A DNA stretch of 64,000 nucleotides. It comes from Chloroflexota bacterium. GTDB taxonomy: Bacteria > Chloroflexota > Anaerolineae > DTLA01. Each line of letters starts with the position of its first letter. Positions within the stretch are counted from its first letter, which is position 1. The stretch spans positions 26,414 to 90,413 of the forward strand of contig JACIWU010000002.1 of the NCBI GenBank assembly GCA_014360805.1, in the 5' to 3' direction. The notes under the pieces are model-generated. The model did no database searches, had not been told where the DNA came from, and saw only the letters and a list, made by a program, of their open reading frames with translations. The translations under genes and the position numbers were made by a program. Shown here in pieces: positions 16,038 to 24,153 of this stretch.

Positions 16038-17086
16038 CCGCCTGGCGCGACGCGGTGATGTTCCACTTGGCGCGGGCGCTGGTACGCTGGCGGGCCGGGT
16101 TGAGCGCTGCCCAGGGCTGGCTGGCCCGCGCCTCGTATCCCCAGGCGTTGCCGCCCGACGAGGACAGGGCGCGCGTGCGCGTCGCCGCTGTGCAGTTTCC
16201 AGCGCGCCTCTTCGCGTCGCCCGCCGACTACGCGCGGGAATGCCACGCCTGGACGCTGCGGGCCGTGGAGGCCGGCGCGCAACTGGTGGTGTTCCCCGAA
16301 CTGGTGGGGTTCGTGCCGCTGCTGGGGCTGGTGCCCGGCATTGAGGCCCAGGCGGCCCGCGCAACTGCGGGGGCGGGCGAGGCGGGCGCGCTGGCGGCGG
16401 TAACCCGTCTCCTGGCTCCATCGGCCACGCGGGTGTACCGGTTCACGTTCCAGAACCTGTCGCGCCGCTTCCGCGTCCACATCGTGGCGGGTAGCGCCAT
16501 CGCCGCGGGGAGCGACGGAACGCTGCGCAACACGGCCTACCTGTTCGGCCCCGACGGGTTTGAGATGGGCCACCAGCCGAAGGCGCACTTCTATGGCCAG
16601 GAGTTTCACATGGGCCTGACGCGCGGCGGGTTCATCCAGGTGTACGATACGCCCGTGGGCAAACTGGCGATGCCCGTGTGCATGGACTACACCTACCCGG
16701 AGACGGCGCGCATTGCGTATCTCCTGGGCGCGGAGATTCTGCTGAACCCGTCGGCGGACATCAACGCGGACTACAACTGGCACTACCAGTTGCGCGGCGT
16801 GTGGAGCAGGGTGCAGGAGTCGCCGTGCTACGGCGTGCATGCGATGATGGTGGGCGACGTCCTAGGGATGCCGTTCCGCGGGCAGTCGGCCATCGTGGGG
16901 CCGGTGGGACTGGTGGGCGGGGATGGGATTTTGGCCCGCGCAGAGCCTTGCGACCAGGGCGACGTGGTGGTGGCCGACATGGATTTGGCGGCCCTTCGCG
17001 AGTTCCGCCGCGACCTGCAGGTGGAACCGCGCTACGATTGGTGCGCCCGCCAGTTGGGCGCGATTTGGGAGCGGCGTTCTTTGTAG
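16034..17086 (+). CDS. Carbon-nitrogen hydrolase (nitrilase superfamily)
   Basis: 350 residues with the complete Glu-Lys-Cys triad: VVFPELVGF (Glu89), HQPKAHFYGQE (Lys183) and MPVCMDYTYPE (Cys216). It hydrolyses or transfers at a nitrile, amide or carbamoyl C-N bond in the cytoplasm; the substrate is not known. An N-terminal extension of about 45 residues (helical, Arg- and Trp-containing) precedes the fold start VRVAAVQFPA and could mediate pairing with the upstream dead homologue. ATG overlaps the stop of that gene. Its TAG stop lies inside the REP-like repeat at 17082, so the element abuts the very end of this gene. Confidence 0.88.
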   Translation: MTAWRDAVMFHLARALVRWRAGLSAAQGWLARASYPQALPPDEDRARVRVAAVQFPARLFASPADYARECHAWTLRAVEAGAQLVVFPELVGFVPLLGLVPGIEAQAARATAGAGEAGALAAVTRLLAPSATRVYRFTFQNLSRRFRVHIVAGSAIAAGSDGTLRNTAYLFGPDGFEMGHQPKAHFYGQEFHMGLTRGGFIQVYDTPVGKLAMPVCMDYTYPETARIAYLLGAEILLNPSADINADYNWHYQLRGVWSRVQESPCYGVHAMMVGDVLGMPFRGQSAIVGPVGLVGGDGILARAEPCDQGDVVVADMDLAALREFRRDLQVEPRYDWCARQLGAIWERRSL

Positions 17087-17120
17087 GGCAAATTGCCAAT
17101 TTGTCCTGCGGACAGTTTCC
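17082..17120 (+). repeat. REP-like palindrome, left flank of the RAYT gene
   Basis: TGTAGGGCAAATTG (17082-17095), then CCAATTTGTCCTGC, forms an imperfect palindrome. It is related to the perfect copy right of the transposase at 17813-17841. It supplies the stop codon of the nitrilase gene and contains an in-frame TTG that should not be taken as the RAYT start. Confidence 0.75.
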
Positions 17121-17131
17121 CTACGGGAGCC

Positions 17132-17785
17132 ATGGAGGGGATTGTGGGACGCCTGGGCTGGAAATCATTCTACCGACGGAACTTGCCGCATATACAGTTG
17201 CCCGGTTGCACGTTGTTTGTTACTTTTCGCCTGGCTGGCTCTATTCCGGCAGAAGCGGCGCAAAGCCTGATCGCGGAAGGACGGCGTGTTGACGCGGCTC
17301 TCGCGCGAATTGCGGACTTGGGCGAACGCGAGAGGCGGCGCAGCCTGGAGCAACGTCGGCTATTCGGAAAATGGGATGCGGCGCTGGACACCGCCGCTGT
17401 TGGGCCGCTGTGGCTTGGTGATCCGGGGATAGCCGCATTGATGGCTGATTGTCTCCAATACAGAGATGGGCGGGTATACGATCTGGATGCCTACTGCATC
17501 ATGCCGAATCACGTGCATTTGGTATGTACGCCGCTGGTCAAGGAAGGGGACAACTATTACTCCATATCCAGCATTATGCACTCCCTCAAAGGTTACGTGG
17601 CGCGCCAAGCCAATGTACTACTGGGACGTGAAGGGGCATTTTGGCAGCACGAGAATTATGACCACGTGGTGCGCGACGAAGGGGAGTGGCAGCGTATTGT
17701 GTATTACGTGCTGGACAACCCTGTGAAGGCGGGCCTGGTGCAGACTTGGCGCGATTGGAAATGGAGTTATTGCAAGCAGTTGTAG
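17132..17785 (+). CDS. REP-associated tyrosine transposase (RAYT, Y1/IS200-like HUH fold)
   Basis: 217-residue single-strand DNA transposase of the Y1_Tnp family. The HUH metal motif is in YCIMPNHVHLVCTP (His127-Val-His129) and the nucleophile candidate is Tyr155 in SLKGYVARQAN. The C-terminal pattern AFWQHENYDHVV...VLDNPVKAGLV is characteristic of RAYTs, which act on REP palindromes. No second ORF (TnpB) and no insertion-sequence ends are present, only REP-like palindromes on both sides. ATG 17132 was chosen; an upstream in-frame TTG lies within the repeat. The stop TAG is part of the right-hand repeat. Likely domesticated, maintaining the local palindromes. Confidence 0.9.
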   Translation: MEGIVGRLGWKSFYRRNLPHIQLPGCTLFVTFRLAGSIPAEAAQSLIAEGRRVDAALARIADLGERERRRSLEQRRLFGKWDAALDTAAVGPLWLGDPGIAALMADCLQYRDGRVYDLDAYCIMPNHVHLVCTPLVKEGDNYYSISSIMHSLKGYVARQANVLLGREGAFWQHENYDHVVRDEGEWQRIVYYVLDNPVKAGLVQTWRDWKWSYCKQL

Positions 17786-17864
17786 CGCAAATTGCCCTAC
17801 GGTCGCCCGCCCTGTAGCGCAAATTGTCAATTTGCGCTACAGCACATCGTCAATTTGCGCTACA
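17781..17864 (+). repeat. REP-like palindrome cluster right of the RAYT gene
   Basis: Three copies of the unit TGTAGCGCAAATTG: forward at 17781-17794, forward at 17813-17826 with its exact complement at 17828-17841 (a 14-bp stem with a 1-base loop), and one inverted copy at 17851-17864. This is a BIME-like arrangement. No gene is seen in 17786-17957. Confidence 0.85.
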
Positions 17865-17957
17865 GGGGCCTGGCTGGCCCCACCCCGGCGCGAAAAATGG
17901 CGAAGCCCTATCGGGCCGATGAACGCCCGTGGGGCTTCAGCCTGGTCGCGTCTTGGC

Positions 17958-18758
17958 CTACTGTCCTATGACGTTGGTGGGCGTCTCAATGGGGGCCACA
18001 TCCGCCTTCACAGCGTCAAACTCGGTCCGCATCTCGGTAACCTTCTCGTCGGTCGTGGACTTTGCGCGGTAGAGCGTCTCGGCCTTGACCAGCGCCTTGG
18101 CGTTCATCTCCACCCATGCGAAGCCCTCGTAGTCCACGACGGCACCCTGCTGCCCGGCGATGAATCCGCCGAGGCCGAACTGGCTCAGGTCAATCTTGAC
18201 GCGGTACTTGTTGGTGTTGAACCCATTGACCTGCTCTTTGCCGACGAACTCCGCCTCTTGCAGGTTGTTGAAGACCAGCAGGAACGCCCCGCCGTAGAGC
18301 ATGAGCGCCTCCCACGGGTCATCCTGGGGGCCCAAGGCTACGTACTGGTTCTCGCCGGTGCCCATGTACATCTGCTTGTCCACGAACAAGAATTCTGCGG
18401 TCAGGTTTTCGCCTTCGTACAGCCGGACGCGCTGATTGCCCGCCGCGTCAATCTCGGCCTCCGTCCTGGTAACGGATTCGGGATTGTCGCCCTCTTTGGC
18501 CGTGAACGTGCTCACCACTCGGACCGGGGCAAGCAGTTTCAGGTGGCTGATGAGCGAGTCCAATTCTGTGGTCTCGGCCTGTGTCGGTTGCGGTTCCGGG
18601 GTGGGTGTGTTCGTGGGCGCGGGCGTGGCTGTTGGGGCCGCCGTGGCTTGGGGCTTGGGTGTGGATTTCGCGCCCCCGCCGCAAGCCGCAAGCGCGGTGG
18701 CCATGGCCACTACCAGGAGCACAGCGATAGCCCGAGCGAAGAAACTTCGTGTTTTCAT
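17958..18758 (-). CDS. Secreted lipoprotein of unknown function (LppX/LprG-like shape)
   Basis: 266 residues. The signal peptide ends in LAAC (lipobox), followed by a Pro/Thr-rich linker to about residue 65, then a beta-rich domain with features such as VTRTEAEIDAAGNQRVRL, FLFVDKQMYMGTGENQYVAL and KYRVKIDLSQFG. This layout resembles LolA/LppX-type lipid-binding lipoproteins, but no diagnostic motif is seen. RBS GGAGAG precedes ATG 18758. A well-formed promoter lies at 18868-18896, so the gene appears monocistronic. Confidence 0.75.
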   Translation of the reverse strand: MKTRSFFARAIAVLLVVAMATALAACGGGAKSTPKPQATAAPTATPAPTNTPTPEPQPTQAETTELDSLISHLKLLAPVRVVSTFTAKEGDNPESVTRTEAEIDAAGNQRVRLYEGENLTAEFLFVDKQMYMGTGENQYVALGPQDDPWEALMLYGGAFLLVFNNLQEAEFVGKEQVNGFNTNKYRVKIDLSQFGLGGFIAGQQGAVVDYEGFAWVEMNAKALVKAETLYRAKSTTDEKVTEMRTEFDAVKADVAPIETPTNVIGQ

Positions 18759-18867
18759 GAGACTCTCCTTTCATGTGCAGTCTTTGGGCGGCACTCCAAC
18801 GAGGTCCGTCCATACCTCGCTGAGGGGGCAGCAATGCGCATCGCTCAGCCATCGTTGGGGCGTGCGT

Positions 18868-18896
18868 ATTATACACTCCGGCAGAGCGCTGCGCAA
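18868..18896 (-). promoter_or_regulatory. Promoter for the lipoprotein gene
   Basis: Minus strand TTGCGC (18896-18891), 17-base spacer, perfect TATAAT (18873-18868). Leader of about 100 bases to the ATG at 18758. Confidence 0.65.
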
Positions 18897-18916
18897 GAAC
18901 GGATATGCGCCGTTTT

Positions 18917-19663
18917 TCACGACAGCAGGCGCGCGATGGCGTCCATGACCTGCCCGGCCACAGCGCGGTCGCGGGCGGCGCGGTCGGCTGGGGCGGCGGG
19001 CACGAAGGGTGGGCCGAAACGCACGCGCAGTCGGCCCTCGGTCTCGTACACGGCGGCGGGGAGCACCCTCATCCCTGTCTCCGCCAGCAGGACGATGAAG
19101 GCCCCGGCTCCCGGCGGCGGCTCTGCGAGGCCGACGGGGACATCTCGCCCCTCCGGCGCGAGGCCCAGCAGGCCGCCCGTCTGCGCCAGCCTACGGGCCA
19201 GTCGCACCGTGCGCAGCACCGCCGCGGCTCGCTCGTGCATCTCCTCGGGCGCGGGCGGCATGGGCGGCATGGTTACGAACCCGTAGGCGCGGGCGATGTG
19301 GGCAAAGGTCCAGCGGCTGGCAGGCGTGAGCATCCGACGCCGCCAGCGGCTCGTCTCAAACCGCCAGGCCGCCGTCATGACCCAGGCCATTTCCTCGTTG
19401 TCGCCCAGGGCGCGGCGTTCGGCCAGGGCTGCCGTGATGGCGAAGGCTACCCACCACACCTGGAACCCCGGGCGGCTGTAGTGATTGCACGCCACCAGGA
19501 GCGGCCCTGTGGCAGGCACGTGCTCCCCGCCAATGACCTCCAGGGGCGGGCGCAGCGCCGCCACCGCCCGGCGCGCATCCCGGACAAAGGAGCGTCGCCG
19601 ACGGGCCAGCGCCGTCCAGGCGATTCCTCCCGCGATGCGCCAGGTGAGGGGGTAGCGCGGCAC
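18917..19663 (-). CDS. PlsC-like acyltransferase with altered active site
   Basis: About 248 residues resembling 1-acyl-glycerol-3-phosphate acyltransferases, which acylate lysophosphatidate at the membrane. Motif I is NHYSRPG: the catalytic His is kept but the Asp of HX4D is Gly. Motif III is retained as LAPEGRDVPVG (PEGR). An N-terminal helix lies near residues 5-20. No ATG fits; GTG at 19663 (VPRYPLTWRIAGG) or 19681 is the likely start, and a longer upstream frame would run through the divergent MFS gene. With the Asp lost it may use another acceptor or be a non-catalytic relative. Confidence 0.65.
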   Translation of the reverse strand: MPRYPLTWRIAGGIAWTALARRRRSFVRDARRAVAALRPPLEVIGGEHVPATGPLLVACNHYSRPGFQVWWVAFAITAALAERRALGDNEEMAWVMTAAWRFETSRWRRRMLTPASRWTFAHIARAYGFVTMPPMPPAPEEMHERAAAVLRTVRLARRLAQTGGLLGLAPEGRDVPVGLAEPPPGAGAFIVLLAETGMRVLPAAVYETEGRLRVRFGPPFVPAAPADRAARDRAVAGQVMDAIARLLS

Positions 19664-19693
19664 TTGATTCGCAGACGGCACTCGTGGTATTAT
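19664..19693 (+). promoter_or_regulatory. Promoter for the second MFS gene
   Basis: TTGATT (19664-19669), 18-base spacer, TATTAT (19688-19693), about 35 bases before ATG 19730. It overlaps the candidate GTG starts of the divergent acyltransferase-like gene. Confidence 0.5.
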
Positions 19694-19729
19694 GCCGTCC
19701 GCCTCAACTTTGTCCTCAAGGAGGGCGCG

Positions 19730-20974
19730 ATGCTCAAGTCTCGGCACTACGTCATCATGAACGTGTACTGGTTCGGTCTCGCCTTCATGTGGAATGCCTT
19801 GCATCCTATCATCCTGCCTGCGCTTCTGTTGCGGTTCGTCCCCGATAGTTTGAAGAACACCTATCTTGGTGGGATGACGTTCGCCGGCCTCATCTTGGCC
19901 ATGATTATCCAGCCCCTGTCGGGAGCGTGGAGCGACAGGACCCGTTCGCGGTGGGGGCGGCGTCGCCCCTGGATGGTGGCGGGAACGGTGGCCACGCTGC
20001 TGGTCCTGGCCGGCATGAACGCGGCCGGCGGGTTCTGGGTGCTCCTCATCACGTACCTGCTCTTGCAATCGGTGTCCAACATGGCGCATGGCCCGGCCCA
20101 GGGGCTGATTCCCGACCTGGTGCCTGCCGAACGGCGCGGCCTGGCCTCGGGCTGGAAAAACCTGTTTGACATGGCGGGCCTTATCGTAGCGTCGCTAGTT
20201 GCGGGGAACCTGATGGGACAGGATAACCCGGGCCTGGCCTTCGCCATCATCGGCGCGGTGCTGGCCGTGTGCGCTCTGACAACCGTCGTGGGCACGCCCG
20301 AGACGCCCGGCGCGGCAGCCGTCCCCGCCCCGGCGGGCAACCCGGGCCTTCCCTCGGAGCGCGCAGGGTGGCGCCGGCGAGTCGCCGCAGCCATCCGCGA
20401 GTATCCCGATTACGCCTGGCTCATTGCTTCGCGCTTTCTGATTCTCCTGGGCATCTACGCGGTGCAGACCTTCGCGCAATACTTCATTCGCGACCGCCTG
20501 GCCGTGCCTAACGCGGCGGAGGTAACGGGCAACCTGATGGCGGCCATCGGCGTGGCGCTGACCGCGCTGGTGTTCCCTGCCGGCTGGCTGTCGGACCGCG
20601 TGGGGCGGCGAATGTTGAACATCGGCGCCGGACTGCTGGCCGCGCTGGGCATCTTCCTGCTGTTGTTCGTGTCCGACGTGCGCTCGCTGTATCTGGTCGG
20701 CGCGATTATCGGCATGGCCACGGGTATCTTCGTCAGCGTGAATTGGGCGCTGGCCACCGATCTGATTCCCGCCGACAAGGCCGGGCTGTACATGGGTTTG
20801 ACGAATATTGCGACGGCAGGCTCTGCGTCCGTGAGCCGCCTGGGCGGGCCGCTGATTGATGGGCTGAACGCCGCGCGTCCGGGCGCGTACATGGGCTATT
20901 CGGCGCTTTTCATCGTGGCGTCGGTGAGCGCCCTCGCCGGCGCGCTGCTGATGTTCCGCATTCGCCGGCGCTAG
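19730..20974 (+). CDS. MFS transporter (sugar-cation symporter-like)
   Basis: 414 residues with twelve predicted helices in two halves split by a loop near residue 200-220. Motif A-like loop GAWSDRTRSRWGRRRPWMVA after helix 2 and AGWLSDRVGRRMLNIG in the second half. The DRTRSRWGRRRP form is typical of the GPH/SLC45-like sugar carriers. Start ATG 19730 follows AAGGAGGG; the frame is open far upstream but that part overlaps the opposite gene. Substrate unknown. Confidence 0.87.
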   Translation: MLKSRHYVIMNVYWFGLAFMWNALHPIILPALLLRFVPDSLKNTYLGGMTFAGLILAMIIQPLSGAWSDRTRSRWGRRRPWMVAGTVATLLVLAGMNAAGGFWVLLITYLLLQSVSNMAHGPAQGLIPDLVPAERRGLASGWKNLFDMAGLIVASLVAGNLMGQDNPGLAFAIIGAVLAVCALTTVVGTPETPGAAAVPAPAGNPGLPSERAGWRRRVAAAIREYPDYAWLIASRFLILLGIYAVQTFAQYFIRDRLAVPNAAEVTGNLMAAIGVALTALVFPAGWLSDRVGRRMLNIGAGLLAALGIFLLLFVSDVRSLYLVGAIIGMATGIFVSVNWALATDLIPADKAGLYMGLTNIATAGSASVSRLGGPLIDGLNAARPGAYMGYSALFIVASVSALAGALLMFRIRRR

Positions 20975-21002
20975 CCTGCACCGGCCGGGACGCCGTGCGC
21001 CG

Positions 21003-21518
21003 TCAGTGATACCGCCTGACCTGGAAGCGGTACAGTTTCACCGGCTCCTTGGGGCCGATGCCTGCTTTGCGTCGGCAGATGTCTATCTGCTCTTCGGGCG
21101 TGTCCACGCCTTCCAGGTCGGGCAGGAGCAGGCCCTTGCGCCAGCCGCTTTCCACGATAACCCCGTACTTCTTCGCATCCAACTGCTCCACGCTTTCCAC
21201 CGGTTCGGGTTCGGTCAGCACGTCCACCGAGATGTCCAGGTCGTCCAGTTCGTCGGGCGTGATGGGGTAGAAGCGGGGGTCGCGGGTCGCGGCGCTGATG
21301 GCGTTGCTGATGACCTCCTCGGCGACGTTGGGCTGCGTGGGGTGGAACGTGCCGATACAGCCGCGGAGCGCGCCGTCTTTGGTGTGGATGGAGACGAAGA
21401 CGCCCGCGCGCTCTTTCATCTCCGGGGTCATTTCGTCGGGTTTTGGCGGATGGATACGCTTGCGGTCTCGCACGTAGGCGCTGATCGCCTTTCTGGCCAG
21501 TTGGACGAGAGGATGCAT
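21003..21518 (-). CDS. AMMECR1-domain protein
   Basis: 171 residues covering a complete AMMECR1 domain, the A component of the AmmeMemoRadiSam group often found with a Memo-like protein and a radical SAM enzyme. Signature [19 protein letters not shown] near residue 50-70 and [20 protein letters not shown]. No Memo or radical SAM partner lies beside it here. Biochemical role is not established. RBS AGGAG before ATG 21518, own promoter at 21587-21615. It converges with the upstream MFS gene (28 bases). Confidence 0.9.
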   Translation of the reverse strand: MHPLVQLARKAISAYVRDRKRIHPPKPDEMTPEMKERAGVFVSIHTKDGALRGCIGTFHPTQPNVAEEVISNAISAATRDPRFYPITPDELDDLDISVDVLTEPEPVESVEQLDAKKYGVIVESGWRKGLLLPDLEGVDTPEEQIDICRRKAGIGPKEPVKLYRFQVRRYH

Positions 21519-21586
21519 GGCATGTACTCCTTTCCCCGCAGGCGAGCCGAGGCTTGCCCGCGCCAGGGGTTGGCAATCGCGGCCTT

Positions 21587-21615
21587 ATTATGCATGAGGA
21601 TGCGCGCGCGCGCAA
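21587..21615 (-). promoter_or_regulatory. Promoter for the AMMECR1 gene
   Basis: Minus strand TTGCGC (21615-21610), 17-base spacer of alternating GC, CATAAT (21592-21587), about 70 bases before the ATG. Confidence 0.5.
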
Positions 21616-21689
21616 GACAAGGGAAGGGGAGACTCGGCTTCGCCCGTTGTCGGCAACTCCGCACCCATGTACCATAGACCCCAGGCGTC

Positions 21690-21710
21690 CCGAGACCCTT
21701 GGGGTCTCGG
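21690..21710 (-). terminator. Hairpin downstream of fabH
   Basis: A 9-bp perfect stem (CCGAGACCC and its complement) with a 3-base loop, about 80 bases past the fabH stop. No T-run follows. The core GAGACCCTTGGGG also occurs next to repeat copy B (42000), so it may be a repeat and not a terminator. Confidence 0.4.
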
Positions 21711-21791
21711 AGGGGATTGCTTCGGGGCGTCGCGGCCAGGGGCGGGGTTGGCGTGCCCTACGTCTGGGAGCGGGTCGCGGCGAGGCGCGGG

Positions 21792-22871
21792 CTACCGCCG
21801 GAATCGGCGCAGGAGCCACGCCCACCAGCGGCGAACGGCCGCCACGAGCCAGGGCAGGTTGCGTTTCGGGCGAGGCCTGCCGCCCCACTCCACCAGCACA
21901 GCGCCCCACGTGAGGCCGGCGCCGAAGCCCACCAGCACCACGCGCTGCCCCGGCTGCAACCGCCCCGCGTCGGCCATCTCGCACAGGGCGATGGGGATGG
22001 AGGCAGCAGAAGTGTTCCCGTAGCGATCAATGTTCGCGTACATCTTCTCCTTTGGCACGCCCAGCCGCTCGGCTGCCGCTTGGAGGATGCGCGCGTTGGC
22101 CTGGTGCGCGATCACCATGTCCACGTCGGCCAGGGACAGGCCGGCCTGTTCCAACACCTTGCGGGTGGCCGCGGGGATGATCTTCGCCGCAAAGCGGAAG
22201 ACTTTCTGCCCGTCCATCCGTATCGTGTGCAGGTTCTCGGCGACCGTTTCCGCCGAGGCGGGCTTGCGCGACCCGCCCGCCGGCAAAATAAGCCAATCGG
22301 CGCCCGCGCCGTCGGCGCCCAGGTGCGTAGCCAGGATGCCGCCCGGGCCGTTGGCCTGTCCCAGGAGCACCGCACCCGCGCCGTCGCCGAAGAGCACGCA
22401 CGTGCCCCGGTCCGTCCAGTTCGTGATGCGCGACAGGGTCTCGGCGCCGATGACGAGGGCGTACCGGTACGCGCCGGCCTCAATGGCGTGGGCGCCCAGG
22501 GCCAGCGCGTAGATGAACCCTGAGCAGCCCGCGCCGAGGTCAAACGCAGCGGCGCGGGTGGCGCCGATGCTGCGCTGGACCAGGCAGGCCGTGGCCGGGA
22601 AGAGGTAGTCCGGCGTGGCTGTCGCCACGATGATGAGGTCAATGGCGAGCGGGTCGGCGCTGGCGGTCGCCAGGGCGCGCTCGGCCGCGACGATGGCCAT
22701 GGACGCGGTCGTCTCGTCGGCGTCGGCCAGTCGCCGCTCGCGGATGCCGGTGCGCTCCACGATCCACTCGTCCGAGGTGTCCACCATCTGCGCCAGGTCG
22801 GCATTGGTGAGAACGCGGCGGGGCACATACGCGCCCCACCCGATGATCTGCGCTTTGATTCCTTTGCTCAT
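21792..22871 (-). CDS. fabH: Beta-ketoacyl-ACP synthase III
   Basis: Starts fatty-acid chains by condensing acetyl-CoA (or branched acyl-CoA) with malonyl-ACP. 359 residues with the Cys-His-Asn triad: DLGAGCSGFIYAL, VIAHQANARI and YGNTSAASIP. The normal fold ends at LTWGAVLVEW; beyond it lies an unusual tail of about 30 residues (RPRPKRNLPWLVAAVRRWWA and on), basic and Trp-rich like an amphipathic membrane anchor. ATG 22871 overlaps the fabF stop (ATGA). It is the last gene of the fab run. Confidence 0.96.
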   Translation of the reverse strand: MSKGIKAQIIGWGAYVPRRVLTNADLAQMVDTSDEWIVERTGIRERRLADADETTASMAIVAAERALATASADPLAIDLIIVATATPDYLFPATACLVQRSIGATRAAAFDLGAGCSGFIYALALGAHAIEAGAYRYALVIGAETLSRITNWTDRGTCVLFGDGAGAVLLGQANGPGGILATHLGADGAGADWLILPAGGSRKPASAETVAENLHTIRMDGQKVFRFAAKIIPAATRKVLEQAGLSLADVDMVIAHQANARILQAAAERLGVPKEKMYANIDRYGNTSAASIPIALCEMADAGRLQPGQRVVLVGFGAGLTWGAVLVEWGGRPRPKRNLPWLVAAVRRWWAWLLRRFRR

Positions 22872-24106
22872 GGGTATCTTCCCAACGCCAGCGAGGCGTT
22901 GTGGCCTCCGAAGCCGAAGGAGTTGGACAGCGCCACCCGAATGGGCGTTGGGCGGGCGCGGTTCGGCGTGTAGTCCAAATCGCACTCGGGGTCGGACGTC
23001 TCGTAGTTGATGGTGGGTGGGATGATGCCCTCTTCCAGCGCCTTGGCGGTGATGATGGCTTCCACAGCCCCGCTGGCCCCGAGGAGATGGCCCATGACCG
23101 ATTTGGTAGAACTGACGGCAAGGCGGTAGGCGTGATCGCCGAAGACCGACTTGATGGCGATGGTTTCGGCGCGGTCGTTGAGGGGCGTGCTTGTGCCATG
23201 GGCGTTGATGTATTCCACGTCGGTGGGCGCAAGGCCGGCGTCCCTGAGCGCGCCGGCCATGGCCAGGGCGGCGCCCGCCCCGTTCTCCAACGGCGCGGTG
23301 ATGTGGTAGGCGTCGGCGGAGAGGCCGTAGCCGAGGATTTCGGCGTAGATGTGCGCGCCGCGCGCCTGGGCGTCCTCCAATTTTTCCAGCACCAGGATGC
23401 CGGCCCCTTCGCCCATGACGAACCCATCACGATGGACGTCAAATGGGCGACAGGCGCGGGTCGGCTCGTCGTTGCGCCGCGAGACGGCCCCCATGACGTT
23501 GAAGGCCGCGATGGCGAGGCGGAGGATGCCCGCCTCGGCCGCGCCGCAGATGGCCTTGTCCACCCGCCCGTGTCGGATCATCATGGCGGCCTCGCCGATG
23601 CAGTTGGCGCCGCTGGCGCATGCCGAGATGACGGCCAGGTTGGGGCCGCGAATCCCGTATTCAATGGCGATGTTGCCGGCGGCGGTGTCGGCGAGGACCA
23701 TGGGGATGAAGAACGGGCTGACCCGCCGAGGGCCGCGCTCGTCCAGCGCGTGGAGTTGCTGGGCCAGCGTGGCCATGCCGCCGATGCCGGTGCCCACGAT
23801 GACGGCGACGCGCTCGTTGTCGCCCGCGAAGGTCAGCCCCGCGTCGGCCACGGCCTGGCGCGCGGCGGCAAGGGCGAACTGACTGTAGCGGTCCATGGTG
23901 CGCGCGGCTTTCGCGCCGAACAGGGCCACGGGGTCAAAATCCTTGACCTCGGCGGCAATCTGGGTTTCCAGATCCGAGGCGTCAAACAGGGTGATCGGCC
24001 CAACGCCTGATTTCCCCTCCACGACGTTGCGCCATGTGGTGGGGACATCGTTCCCAACGGGCGTTACGGCTCCGACGCCGGTGATGACCACTCGGGTTTG
24101 TGGCAT
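22868..24106 (-). CDS. fabF: Beta-ketoacyl-ACP synthase II
   Basis: Elongating condensing enzyme of type II fatty-acid synthesis; 412 residues, normal length. Cys-His-His triad visible: VISACASGANCIGEA (nucleophile Cys), INAHGTSTPLNDRAET and SVMGHLLGASG. RBS AAGGAG before ATG 24106. It lies 47 bases after fabG, a position where acpP commonly sits in other bacteria; no ACP gene fits in that gap. Confidence 0.97.
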   Translation of the reverse strand: MPQTRVVITGVGAVTPVGNDVPTTWRNVVEGKSGVGPITLFDASDLETQIAAEVKDFDPVALFGAKAARTMDRYSQFALAAARQAVADAGLTFAGDNERVAVIVGTGIGGMATLAQQLHALDERGPRRVSPFFIPMVLADTAAGNIAIEYGIRGPNLAVISACASGANCIGEAAMMIRHGRVDKAICGAAEAGILRLAIAAFNVMGAVSRRNDEPTRACRPFDVHRDGFVMGEGAGILVLEKLEDAQARGAHIYAEILGYGLSADAYHITAPLENGAGAALAMAGALRDAGLAPTDVEYINAHGTSTPLNDRAETIAIKSVFGDHAYRLAVSSTKSVMGHLLGASGAVEAIITAKALEEGIIPPTINYETSDPECDLDYTPNRARPTPIRVALSNSFGFGGHNASLALGRYP

Positions 24107-24153
24107 GTGCGTCTCCTTCTCTATCTATGTTCGGGCGCGGTTGAATTGCGCCC

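Noticed and set aside
17082..17864. CRISPR array
   Set aside because: The repeats are short palindromes with irregular, very short spacing and flank a RAYT gene; no cas gene is present.
18905..19729. N-terminal extension of the second MFS gene
   Set aside because: The frame is open but lies opposite the acyltransferase-like gene. A strong RBS and the first transmembrane helix place the start at 19730.
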